Positions 1 through 6,046 of a stretch of DNA of 11,924 nt are shown here, piece by piece. This DNA comes from Actinomycetota bacterium (GTDB lineage Bacteria; Actinomycetota; Thermoleophilia; Solirubrobacterales; 70-9): positions 1-11,924 of the forward strand of contig VAYL01000025.1 in assembly GCA_005884305.1 (NCBI GenBank). Direction: 5' to 3'. Every line of letters begins with the position of its first letter. Positions within the stretch are counted from its first letter, which is position 1. Position numbers and translations under genes: made by a program. The notes under the pieces are model-generated. The model was given only the letters and a program-made list of their open reading frames with translations, was not told the DNA's origin and ran no database searches.

Positions 1-30
1 CAAGTCGAGCTGTTCCAGTGGCGCGTTCAC
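1..30 (-). CDS. Start of the gene downstream of dnaG (partial, perhaps rpoD)
   Basis: A GTG codon overlaps the dnaG TGA stop by four bases (GTGA), the same coupling seen elsewhere in this window. It opens a frame reading MNAPLEQLDL to the window edge with no stop. Only ten codons are visible, so the product cannot be identified. In many bacteria the gene after dnaG is rpoD, the primary sigma factor, and the short acidic and leucine-rich start does not contradict that, but this is inference from gene order only. The upstream sequence has a weak GGGAGA purine run and no strong ribosome binding site, which fits translation by ribosomes finishing dnaG. Confidence 0.35.
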   Translation of the reverse strand, partial: MNAPLEQLDL

Positions 31-1820
31 AACCGGCTCGTCGCGGTCTCCCAGTGGGCGATTCGCTCCGCGAGCTCGGCGCGGCGGCGCTGAAGCTCCA
101 CCGGTGCGTCGCCGCCCGACCGGCGGACGGCCTCGATCTTGCCCTCGATCGCGGCCTTCTCGAGTTGGAGGAAGTTCAGCTCCATCGCGTCACGGCCACC
201 CGGCTCGCGGTCCGCGCGGGTGTACACGTAGGTCACCAGCGAGACGAGCTCGTCGTCGTCACGCGGAAGGCCGGCCAGCGGCTCGTCCAGGTGCCCGAGA
301 AGCCAATGGCGGGCTCGCTCCACGGCCGGGGCGGAAAGGTGCTCTGGCGTCAGCCGCTGCAGGAACTCCCGCCCCTCCACCGGCGAGGCCACGCACATCG
401 CGAGCAGCGCCCGTTCCTGAAGCTCGCGGGCGCTGAGCGGCCGGGCCGGCGCGCGGGGCGGTGCTTGGCCGTCCTCCGGCGGCGGGTTCGCCGGCGCTGC
501 ATCCCGCTTCGGACTATCGCCCGACGCCGCGAGGCGCCTCATCACCAGCCCGGGATCGGCGTTCAGCCGATCGGCGACCACCCGCGCCAGCTCGTCGCGG
601 GTGATCGACTCCCCCATCGCCGCCAGCACCGGCACCACCTCGTCCAGCGCCCGATCGCGGCCCCCCGGCGAGGACAGATCCGCCTCGCCCAGTGCCACGT
701 GCACGTGGAACTCCGGCAGCTCGACGGCATCCAGGACGAGATCCCGGAACCGGTCCGCACCGCCGTCCGTAAGCATGTCCGCCGGGTCCTCGCCGGCCGG
801 CATCGACGCGACCCGCAGCCTCAGCTTCCGGCTTCCGGCCACCCGCTGCGCGCGAAGCATCGCCGCCCGCCCCGCCCGGTCGGCATCCAGCGCCAGGACC
901 ACCTCTTCCGTATAACGCGCAAGCTGCTGAAGCTGATCCGGCGTGATAGCCGTTCCCATCACCGCCACCGTCTCGGCGATTCCCGCCTGGTGCGCCGCCA
1001 GGACATCCGTGTAGCCCTCCACGACGAGGACCCGCCCCGCCTTCGCAACGGGACCGCGCGCCTGGTCGATCCCGTAGAGCGTACGGCTCTTCCGGTAGAG
1101 CTCTCCCTCCGGCGAGTTCTTGTACTTCGGCTTGGTGTCCGGCCGCAGCGCGCGTGCGCCGAAGCCCTGGATCCGCCCGCGAGGGTCGCGAACGGGAAAC
1201 ATGATCCTTGCCCGGAAGGAGTCGTACACCCCACCCTTCTGGCCTTTCTGAATCAGCCCCGCCGCGGTCAGCTCCCGCAGGTCATACCCGGCCTCCTGGC
1301 TCTTCGTGAGCACCCGATCCCAGGCGCTCGGGGCATATCCGACGCCGAACGCCCGCAGCACCTCCTCCCCCAGCCCGCGCGACTGGAGGTACTCCCGCGC
1401 CTTTCCCGCCTCCGAGCTCTCCCACAGATACTGCGCGTAGTACCGCGCCGTCCGCTCGAGCAGCTCGCCCAGCCGCGCCCGCCGTCGGCGTCGCTCCTCC
1501 ACCTCGGGATCCTCGCTCTCGCGCTCGATCTCGACGCCGTAGCGCTCTCCGAGCGCCTCCACGGCCTCCGGAAACCCGAGACCCTCCTTCTCCTGGACGA
1601 ACCGGAATACATCCCCACCCGCCTCGCAACCGAAGCAGTAGTAGAGCTTCTCGCGCGGGTCGACCGAGAATGACGGGGTCCGCTCCTCATGGAAAGGGCA
1701 CAACCCCTGGAACCGCTCGCCGGTGCGACGCAGATCCGTGTACGCCGAGACGATCTCGACGATGTCCGCGGCGTCCTTGACCCGCTCAACCGTCTCGTGG
1801 GTGAACTTAGAGCTACTCAG
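27..1820 (-). CDS. dnaG: DNA primase DnaG
   Basis: DnaG makes the RNA primers for lagging-strand synthesis, working with the DnaB helicase at the fork. From the start chosen here it has 597 residues, a usual length. The N-terminal zinc-binding domain has ligands C41, H44, C62 and C65 (CPFH then CFGC). The catalytic Toprim core has VEGYTDV with the acidic E near residue 268, and ALDADRAG with the metal-binding aspartates near 312 and 314. The C-terminal ~150 residues are helical and fit the helicase-binding domain. No ATG, GTG or TTG lies in frame before the TTG at 1703, which would remove the conserved N-terminal segment (VERVKDAADIVEIVSAYTDL). I therefore place the start at the CTG at 1820-1818, which overlaps the dgt TGA and follows GGAGGAG by 8 bases. 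The function is certain; the CTG start is inference. Confidence 0.95.
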   Translation of the reverse strand: MSSSKFTHETVERVKDAADIVEIVSAYTDLRRTGERFQGLCPFHEERTPSFSVDPREKLYYCFGCEAGGDVFRFVQEKEGLGFPEAVEALGERYGVEIERESEDPEVEERRRRRARLGELLERTARYYAQYLWESSEAGKAREYLQSRGLGEEVLRAFGVGYAPSAWDRVLTKSQEAGYDLRELTAAGLIQKGQKGGVYDSFRARIMFPVRDPRGRIQGFGARALRPDTKPKYKNSPEGELYRKSRTLYGIDQARGPVAKAGRVLVVEGYTDVLAAHQAGIAETVAVMGTAITPDQLQQLARYTEEVVLALDADRAGRAAMLRAQRVAGSRKLRLRVASMPAGEDPADMLTDGGADRFRDLVLDAVELPEFHVHVALGEADLSSPGGRDRALDEVVPVLAAMGESITRDELARVVADRLNADPGLVMRRLAASGDSPKRDAAPANPPPEDGQAPPRAPARPLSARELQERALLAMCVASPVEGREFLQRLTPEHLSAPAVERARHWLLGHLDEPLAGLPRDDDELVSLVTYVYTRADREPGGRDAMELNFLQLEKAAIEGKIEAVRRSGGDAPVELQRRRAELAERIAHWETATSRL

Positions 1821-2854
1821 AGTCTCGACTCCTCCGGCAGCGCGATCCGCTTGAACGCCGCGATGCAGAACCTGTCGGTCATCCCCGCGACGTAGTCGGT
1901 GATCCGCTGGATGTCATCAACGCCGCCCGCGCCGTCCGGAACCTCGTCCGGATGCTGGACGTAGTGGTCGAACAGCCCCCGCACGGTCCGGTGAACCCGC
2001 TCGTGCTCGCTCCGAGCCTCCTCCCCAAGATAAACCCGCTCGAACATGAACTGCCGCAGCACGCGCATCGCCTCGCCGACCTCATCGCTTTGCGCGATGT
2101 CGCCGGCCTTTTGCGACTCGTTGACGATGTCGGTTACAAGCGTGTCGATCCGCCGCGCGCCCGTGGGTCCAAGCACCTCGATCTCCGCGGTCGGCAGGTC
2201 ATCGGAAGTAATGATCCCGGCCCGCACCGAGTCGTCGAGATCGTGGTTGATGTAGGCGACGCGGTCCACGAGCCGGACGATCCGCCCCTCGAGCGTGATC
2301 GGAAGCTCCGCGCCGGTGTGATTCAGTATCCCGTCGCGCACCGGCTCGGTGAGGTTCAACCCCTGCCCATCGCGCTCCAGCACGTCCACCAGCCGCAGGG
2401 ACTGGCGGTTGTGACGAAAGCTCCGCCCAGAGTGCTCACGGAGCGCGGCGTCAAGCGCCTCCTCGCCGATGTGGCCGAACGGCGGATGCCCGAGGTCGTG
2501 GCCGAGGCCGATCGCCTCCGCGAGGTCCTCGTTCAGCCCCAGTGCCCGAGCGACGGTCCGCGCGATCCCGCACGTCTCGATCGTGTGGGTGAGCCGCGTC
2601 CGGTAGTGATCCCCCTCCGGAGCGATGAAGACCTGCGTCTTGTACTTCAGGCGCCGGAACGCCTTCGAGTGGACAATCCGATCCCGATCGCGCTGAAACG
2701 GCGTGCGCATCGGGCTGTCCGGCTCCGGCTCGCGCCGCACCGCTGGATAAGAGGGCGTCGCCAGTTCCCACAGGTACTCGTCCTCCCACGCGCGAACGCG
2801 ATCCTCGAGCGATCTGGACTCGACCGGAGCGGACTGTGGCGGGCCGGCTGACAC
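1817..2854 (-). CDS. dgt: Deoxyguanosinetriphosphate triphosphohydrolase-like HD protein
   Basis: This is a soluble HD-domain dNTP triphosphohydrolase (345 residues), which cleaves dNTPs to nucleoside and triphosphate and so trims the precursor pool. The family signature is clear: QRDRDRIVHSKAFRRLKYKT near residues 54-73, then the metal ligands H90 (RLTHTIE), H119-D120 (GLGHDLGHPPFGH) and D197 (DRVAYINHD). The length fits the shorter dGTPase-like proteins rather than the ~500-residue E. coli Dgt, so the exact dNTP preference is unknown. The start is a GTG only 25 bases from the divergent dehydrogenase gene, with no convincing Shine-Dalgarno. Its TGA overlaps the proposed dnaG CTG. The dgt-dnaG pair is a common actinobacterial arrangement that links nucleotide pool control to priming. 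Confidence 0.93.
   Translation of the reverse strand: MSAGPPQSAPVESRSLEDRVRAWEDEYLWELATPSYPAVRREPEPDSPMRTPFQRDRDRIVHSKAFRRLKYKTQVFIAPEGDHYRTRLTHTIETCGIARTVARALGLNEDLAEAIGLGHDLGHPPFGHIGEEALDAALREHSGRSFRHNRQSLRLVDVLERDGQGLNLTEPVRDGILNHTGAELPITLEGRIVRLVDRVAYINHDLDDSVRAGIITSDDLPTAEIEVLGPTGARRIDTLVTDIVNESQKAGDIAQSDEVGEAMRVLRQFMFERVYLGEEARSEHERVHRTVRGLFDHYVQHPDEVPDGAGGVDDIQRITDYVAGMTDRFCIAAFKRIALPEESRL
1829..1835 (-). promoter_or_regulatory. Ribosome binding site of dnaG, decides a CTG start
   Basis: The minus strand reads GGAGGAG, a near-perfect Shine-Dalgarno match, ending 8 bases before the CTG at 1820. It lies inside the last codons of dgt (L-P-E-E-S). It is the main support for starting dnaG at CTG and for coupled translation of dgt and dnaG. 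Confidence 0.6.
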
Positions 2855-2879
2855 CTTCGAAAGAGAATAGGGTCAGGAC
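2855..2879. promoter_or_regulatory. Divergent intergenic spacer between dgt and the dehydrogenase
   Basis: Only 25 bases separate the two divergent start codons, and they are AT-richer than the genes on either side. On the minus strand TATTCT (2869-2864) lies 9 bases before the dgt GTG. On the plus strand TAGGGT (2868-2873) lies 6 bases before the dehydrogenase ATG. Both match the TAnnnT pattern of -10 boxes and they overlap, so the two promoters may compete and the transcripts may be nearly leaderless. No good -35 box was found on either side, so this stays tentative. Confidence 0.25.
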
Positions 2880-3644
2880 ATGCCCGAAACAGCCCTCGTT
2901 ACCGGCGCATCTTCGGGAATTGGCGAACAATTCGCGCGCCAATTGGCCGCTCGGGGCCACGACCTCGTCCTCGTCGCCCGCCGCGCCGACCGGCTCGAGA
3001 GCCTGGCATCCGAGCTCCCAACGGACGCCCAGGTCGTCGCCTGCGACCTCACCGCCGACGCCGCGTCCCTCGGAGGGCGCGTCCAGGAGCTCGGCGCGCA
3101 GGTGGACCTGCTGGTGAACAACGCCGGATTCGGCACCTCCGGCCCGTTCCTCGACCACGACCCCGCCCGCGATGCCGAGCAGGTCCGGCTCAACTGCGAA
3201 GCGGTCGTGACCCTCTGCCACGCATTTCTCCCCGGGATGGTCGAGCGCCGCCGCGGCGGAATCATCAACGTCGCCTCCAGTGCAGGCTTCCAGCCGATCC
3301 CGTACGAGTCCGTCTACGCGGCGACGAAGGCATTCGCGATCAGCTTCACCGACGCTCTCCACACCGAGCTGCGCGGGACGCGCATCCGGGTGATGGCGGT
3401 CAACCCCGGGCCGGTGCCGACCGAGTGGCAGCAGATAGCGGGCTACGAACCCGGCCGGGACGTCCCCGCGCCTGGTGAGATCTCGGCCGAACAGGTCGTC
3501 CGCGAATCGCTTGCCGCCTGGGACAAAGGCCGTCGCTCGATTATCCCCGGGCGCACCATCCGCTGGTTCATCCGGGCGACGAGCCCAAGCCCGCGCGCGA
3601 TCCAGCTCCGCGTCACAGAGCGCATGTACCGCCCGAAGCGGTAG
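2880..3644 (+). CDS. Short-chain dehydrogenase/reductase (classical SDR)
   Basis: A cytosolic NAD(P)-dependent oxidoreductase of 254 residues, the normal length for a classical SDR. The cofactor motif is TGASSGIG at residues 8-15, followed by R34-R35 after the second strand, which favours NADP(H). NNAG is at 80-83, the structural Asn at 105, and the catalytic set is Ser133 or Ser134, Tyr146 and Lys150 (YAATK). NPGPVPTEW at about 175-183 is the usual loop closing over the cofactor. The C-terminal tail is basic and hydrophobic (RTIRWFIRATSPSP). The substrate cannot be read from the sequence. It is divergent from dgt and is followed after 12 bases by the cupin gene, so the two are probably co-transcribed. 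There is no clear Shine-Dalgarno; the start follows from the motif position. Confidence 0.93.
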   Translation: MPETALVTGASSGIGEQFARQLAARGHDLVLVARRADRLESLASELPTDAQVVACDLTADAASLGGRVQELGAQVDLLVNNAGFGTSGPFLDHDPARDAEQVRLNCEAVVTLCHAFLPGMVERRRGGIINVASSAGFQPIPYESVYAATKAFAISFTDALHTELRGTRIRVMAVNPGPVPTEWQQIAGYEPGRDVPAPGEISAEQVVRESLAAWDKGRRSIIPGRTIRWFIRATSPSPRAIQLRVTERMYRPKR

Positions 3645-3656
3645 ACCTACCGGCGA

Positions 3657-4010
3657 ATGAGCGACGGCGCGGTGATCATCCCGCCCGGCCAGGGCCATCG
3701 CATCGGCAATGTCGAGTTCCTCGCACGGACCGTCGACACGCTGCGGTTCAACTTCTCCATCATCGAGATCGCCGCCGGCCGCGAGCTCGAGGCACACGTT
3801 CACGAGGAGGAGGACGACGCCTTCTACATCCTCGAGGGCGAGATGATCTTCACGGTCGAAGGCAAGGATGTGTCGGCGCCGCTCGGCACGTTCGTCCTGG
3901 TCCCGCAAGGCACGGAGCACGCCTTCCGGAACAAGGGAGCGACGCCAGTCCGGATGCTCAATATCCACGCCCCGGGCGGGTTCGATCGAAGGATCGGCCT
4001 GGAGGATTAG
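3657..4010 (+). CDS. Single-domain cupin protein
   Basis: A 117-residue single cupin barrel. Motif 2 is perfect: G77, P83, G85, H88 and N92 (PQGTEHAFRN). Motif 1 has G41, H47, H49 and G61 at the expected spacing, but the usual metal-ligand Glu is replaced by Asp54. Three of the four usual metal ligands (two His plus the motif-2 His) are present, so metal binding is likely, with an altered fourth ligand. Single-domain cupins range from dioxygenases and isomerases to ligand-sensing proteins, so no reaction can be assigned. It starts 12 bases after the dehydrogenase stop and probably shares its transcript; a strong GC-rich hairpin follows 14 bases after its TAG. Confidence 0.9.
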   Translation: MSDGAVIIPPGQGHRIGNVEFLARTVDTLRFNFSIIEIAAGRELEAHVHEEEDDAFYILEGEMIFTVEGKDVSAPLGTFVLVPQGTEHAFRNKGATPVRMLNIHAPGGFDRRIGLED

Positions 4011-4023
4011 ACCCGTGGACCTT

Positions 4024-4052
4024 CTGGGCGGGGCTCGCGCGCCTCCGCCCAG
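4024..4052 (+). terminator. GC-rich hairpin after the dehydrogenase-cupin pair
   Basis: CTGGGCGG (4024-4031) pairs perfectly with CCGCCCAG (4045-4052), giving 8 bp, and a G-T and a G-C pair may extend it inwards, leaving a 9-base loop. It starts 14 bases after the cupin stop, the right place for an end-of-operon terminator. There is no run of T after it, which is common in high-GC bacteria but makes the call less sure. Confidence 0.4.
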
Positions 4053-4065
4053 GCGCGCGGCAACT

Positions 4066-4094
4066 GGTCGAGGCCATCCCTCATGGCCTCGATC
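4066..4094. repeat. Perfect 10-bp inverted repeat with 5-base loop
   Basis: TCGAGGCCAT (4068-4077) is followed by the loop CCCTC and its exact complement ATGGCCTCGA (4083-4092). One wobble and one G-C pair extend it to 4066-4094, about 12 bp in all. It is the strongest stem seen in this window and lies in sequence with no convincing gene. No T run follows on either strand. It may be a terminator, part of a structured RNA, or a protein-binding palindrome. Confidence 0.6.
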
Positions 4095-4147
4095 GTCGAG
4101 TCGGGTCGGGCCGGTACCCGCTTGGAGATCAAGGTCTCTCTACCGTC

Positions 4148-4195
4148 AGCCAGGCATGTGTGTCGGTGAGGGGGCGTCAGCCCCCGAAACTGGCT
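4148..4195. repeat. Nested double stem-loop
   Basis: The outer stem is AGCCAG (4148-4153) with CTGGCT (4190-4195). The inner hairpin is GGGGGC (4170-4175), loop GTCA, GCCCCC (4180-4185). The arms match perfectly. It lies within the gene-free region upstream of the acetyltransferase gene. Confidence 0.5.
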
Positions 4196-4196
4196 C

Positions 4197-4234
4197 GTGC
4201 CGTTGCAGGTTGCATCGTACGCCTGTTGCGGCGC
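4197..4234. repeat. Long imperfect hairpin
   Basis: Bases 4197-4209 pair with 4222-4234 over 13 positions: nine Watson-Crick pairs, three G-T wobbles and one T-T mismatch. The 12-base loop contains the palindrome CGTACG. It directly follows the nested stem-loop at 4148-4195, so the two would stack in one RNA. Confidence 0.45.
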
Positions 4235-4306
4235 CTCGCCAAGTAGCTTCAAAGGGGGCATGGGAGCAGCTGAGGTTCGAGAGCATCTCCGCAGAGCGAC
4301 TCCCCG

Positions 4307-4849
4307 ATGTCTCTGCTCAACGCCATGCGCGCCGAGATGGCGGACCTCTACGACGATCTCGACATCGATGCCGTCAACATGCCCAAGGCGGGGCCGGGCC
4401 AGTTCGCCCCTCCCCGCGGCGACTTTCTGATCGGTGTCGGCCCGGATGGACGCGGGGTGTGCTGCGGCGGCATCAAGCCGCTGCCCGACGGCGCCTGCGA
4501 GTTCAAGCGCATGTACGTACGACCGGAAAATCGCCGGCAGGGAGTCGCCCGCGAGCTCCTCGCCCGCCTCGAGCACCGTGCCCGCGAGCTGGGCTACGAG
4601 ACCGCGAGGCTGGACACCGGCCCCCGCCAGCCGCACTCCGAGCGCCTCTTCCGGGACGCCGGCTTCCAGCCCATCGGCAACTTCAATGGCAATCCGATCG
4701 CGTCGTTCTTCGGCGAGAAGCGGCTCTTACCGTGCGTCGCGGATCCGCCGAGATCGCCCGCGACTAGCCCGCGTCCCAGTAAACGCGGACCTCGGCTTGC
4801 GCGAGCTCGGCAAAGCGCCGACGGGCAAGCCGGAACGAGGCCGCCGTGA
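4307..4849 (+). CDS. GNAT-family N-acetyltransferase, ends doubtful
   Basis: Residues ~35-140 form a GNAT fold that transfers an acetyl group from acetyl-CoA; the substrate is unknown. The acetyl-CoA loop is RRQGVA at 76-81 after the strand FKRMYVRP, followed by ARELLARLEHRARELGY and then SERLFRDAGFQPIG. The domain naturally ends at EKRL (137-140, base ~4726). Two things are odd. First, the ATG at 4307 skips the first beta strand; the +1-shifted frame just upstream reads LRFESISAERLP from a CTG at 4270, and dropping one C from the CCCC run at 4302-4305 joins the frames smoothly. Second, about 40 residues of low-complexity, Pro/Arg-rich tail run antisense into the end of the next gene. The gene may be frameshifted with a lost stop. 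An in-frame TGA at 4271 blocks a longer start in the main frame. Confidence 0.75.
   Translation: MSLLNAMRAEMADLYDDLDIDAVNMPKAGPGQFAPPRGDFLIGVGPDGRGVCCGGIKPLPDGACEFKRMYVRPENRRQGVARELLARLEHRARELGYETARLDTGPRQPHSERLFRDAGFQPIGNFNGNPIASFFGEKRLLPCVADPPRSPATSPRPSKRGPRLARARQSADGQAGTRPP
4736..4764. terminator. Inverted repeat between converging genes
   Basis: GTCGCGG (4736-4742) and CCGCGAC (4758-4764) form a perfect 7-bp stem around a 15-base loop. It lies just after the natural end of the GNAT domain (~4726) and touches the TAG of the converging membrane-protein gene. The position fits a two-way terminator, but neither strand has a T run. Confidence 0.3.
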
Positions 4850-5285
4850 TCATCCGGTAAGCGGGAGCCCACAGCGCGACCCATGCGAAGACGACGAAGA
4901 CCTGCCCAAAGAACGAATCGCCGCTGTCGCCGTAATCGATAACCGCGGCCAGCGTCAGTGCGATGAAGAACAAGGCAATGCCGATCCGGGTCTCGCGCGG
5001 GCGCAGGCTGCGCCGGATCCAGTGCCGGCGAGCATCCACCGACATCGTCTCCATGTCATGGCGTAATCCAGCCGCGATGGCCGCTTCGAGCCCCTCGCGA
5101 CGCTCCGCCTCCGGCAGCGTCAGCGCGACGGTCGGCGCGCCACCGGCTCGCCGGCGAGCATGCGTCCACTCGTCGACGATCCGCTCGCGGGCCTCGTCGC
5201 TCAGCGGCCGCCGTGCCAGCGGCTCGATGCTCCAGGCGTCGAATAGAGCCGACACCGACGGCACCCGGATGGCGAGCTCGGCCAA
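4764..5285 (-). CDS. Small membrane protein with two transmembrane helices, unknown function
   Basis: A 173-residue protein I do not assign to a named family. Residues 1-100 are soluble and charged (RPLSDEARERIVDEWTHARR near 26-45). Two hydrophobic helices follow, about 101-118 (IGIALFFIALTLAAVIDYG) and 125-146 (FFGQVFVVFAWVALWAPAYR), then a basic C-terminal segment. A hairpin in the inner membrane with both ends in the cytoplasm is likely. The start is a TTG 17 bases after the recO stop with GGAG 7 bases upstream, so it is probably translated from the recO transcript. Its codon use is like that of its neighbours, so it looks like a native gene. Any role in repair would be guesswork from position. 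Confidence 0.82.
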   Translation of the reverse strand: MAELAIRVPSVSALFDAWSIEPLARRPLSDEARERIVDEWTHARRRAGGAPTVALTLPEAERREGLEAAIAAGLRHDMETMSVDARRHWIRRSLRPRETRIGIALFFIALTLAAVIDYGDSGDSFFGQVFVVFAWVALWAPAYRMITAASFRLARRRFAELAQAEVRVYWDAG

Positions 5286-5292
5286 CTGCCGG

Positions 5293-5296
5293 CTCC
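5293..5296 (-). promoter_or_regulatory. Ribosome binding site supporting a TTG start
   Basis: GGAG on the minus strand ends 7 bases before the TTG at 5285, within the 17-base gap after recO. It supports TTG as the start of the membrane-protein gene. Confidence 0.5.
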
Positions 5297-5302
5297 GAGG
5301 CG

Positions 5303-6046
5303 CTACGCCGCGGCTCGCAGCCGCACGTGCGCGTGGTGCTCCAGTGTCTCGGAGATCGCCCGGTCGACCTGCCGCAAGTCACGTTCCGGCGCGCTCGGCG
5401 CAGCCGCCAGCGGTTGGCCCAGCGCCTCGACCATGAACCGGTGCGCGGCGGGTGAGAGCTCGAAGCCGCCGCGCTCACATGCAGCACACACCACCCCGCC
5501 CGCGGCCCCCGAGAAGCCGACTAGCCCATCCGACTCGCCGCAGCGCGCGCACGAAGAGAGCTCCGGGCTGAACCCAGCGGTGAGCGCCAGCTTGAGCCGG
5601 AACGCCAGCGCGGTCGCCTGGCCAGCCGCCCCGTCCACCACCGGAAACGGCGAGACGCCGCTCGGCGGCTCCTGCCCGTCGAGGTAGCGGCACAGCAGGT
5701 TGTAGGCGGGCGGATTCGGCTCCTCGGAATCGCACAGCCGCAACACGGCGTCGCATCCCCGGGCGGCCGCCATCAACGCCGGACCGTTCGAGCGCAGCTC
5801 AGGGTGCGCCGCGACAGTGGCCGCCGACGTCACCGTCGCGAGCTCACCACGTCCCTCATGCAGAACCAGATCGAGGCGAAAGTACGGCTCCAGGCGCCCG
5901 CCGAATCGCGACTTCGGCCGCCGCGACCCCTTGGCGATCGCGTTGATCCGCCCGCGTGTCGCGCTGTAGAGGTGCAGCACCCGGTCCGCCTCGCCGTAGC
6001 GGATGCTGCGAAGGACGATCGCCTCGGTCTTGTAGCTCCCTGGCAT
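5303..6046 (-). CDS. recO: DNA repair protein RecO
   Basis: RecO helps load RecA onto SSB-coated single-stranded DNA in the RecF pathway and anneals complementary strands. From the ATG at 6046 the protein has 247 residues, the family's usual size. The N-terminal OB fold opens with YKTEAIVLRSIRYGEADRVL, then a basic DNA-binding stretch (GSRRPKSRFGGRLEP). The C-terminal domain has a zinc site of C166, C169, C187 and C190 (CARC, CAAC). An in-frame ATG at 6142 would add 32 Pro/Gly-rich residues unlike the family; it has GGGGA 4 bases upstream, whereas the 6046 start has no visible Shine-Dalgarno. I prefer 6046 from family length but the longer form cannot be excluded. It follows the P1 peptidase gene on the same strand. 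Confidence 0.92.
   Translation of the reverse strand: MPGSYKTEAIVLRSIRYGEADRVLHLYSATRGRINAIAKGSRRPKSRFGGRLEPYFRLDLVLHEGRGELATVTSAATVAAHPELRSNGPALMAAARGCDAVLRLCDSEEPNPPAYNLLCRYLDGQEPPSGVSPFPVVDGAAGQATALAFRLKLALTAGFSPELSSCARCGESDGLVGFSGAAGGVVCAACERGGFELSPAAHRFMVEALGQPLAAAPSAPERDLRQVDRAISETLEHHAHVRLRAAA

Larger units (their letters stand above)
4024..4234. other. Gene-free stretch filled with stem-loops, candidate structured RNA
   Basis: Between the cupin stop (4010) and the GNAT start (4307) lie 296 bases with no recognisable gene. They hold a near-continuous chain of stems: 4024-4052 (8+2 bp), 4066-4094 (10-12 bp), 4102-4120 (CGGGT/ACCCG), 4125-4138 (GAGA/TCTC), 4148-4195 (AGCCAG/CTGGCT enclosing GGGGGC/GCCCCC) and 4197-4234 (12 of 13 positions paired, with wobbles). 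It could be a small RNA, a structured leader for the GNAT gene, or stacked terminators. I could not match it to tmRNA, RNase P, SRP, 6S or a riboswitch I know. Strand is undecided. Confidence 0.35.

Noticed and set aside
18..1673. A 551-residue open frame on the plus strand across dnaG
   Set aside because: It is antisense to a certain DnaG, is Arg/Pro/Leu-rich and has no recognisable domain; long antisense frames are expected in GC-rich genes.
1952..2851. A 299-residue plus-strand frame opposite dgt
   Set aside because: dgt has the full HD metal site on the other strand; this frame is Arg/Val/Pro-rich with no domain.
2451..3968. A 505-residue minus-strand frame across the SDR and cupin genes
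   Set aside because: It lies antisense to two genes with complete catalytic motifs and overlaps dgt out of frame.
4102..4140. T-box-like GGTACC segment
   Set aside because: GGCCGGTACCCGC only loosely resembles the T-box TGGNACCGCG; there is no matching antiterminator partner, no T-run terminator and no aminoacyl-tRNA synthetase or amino acid gene downstream.
4148..4234. tRNA or tmRNA
   Set aside because: No acceptor/T-arm pattern (GGTTCRA with a 5-bp stem) and no CCA-flanked pairing could be built.
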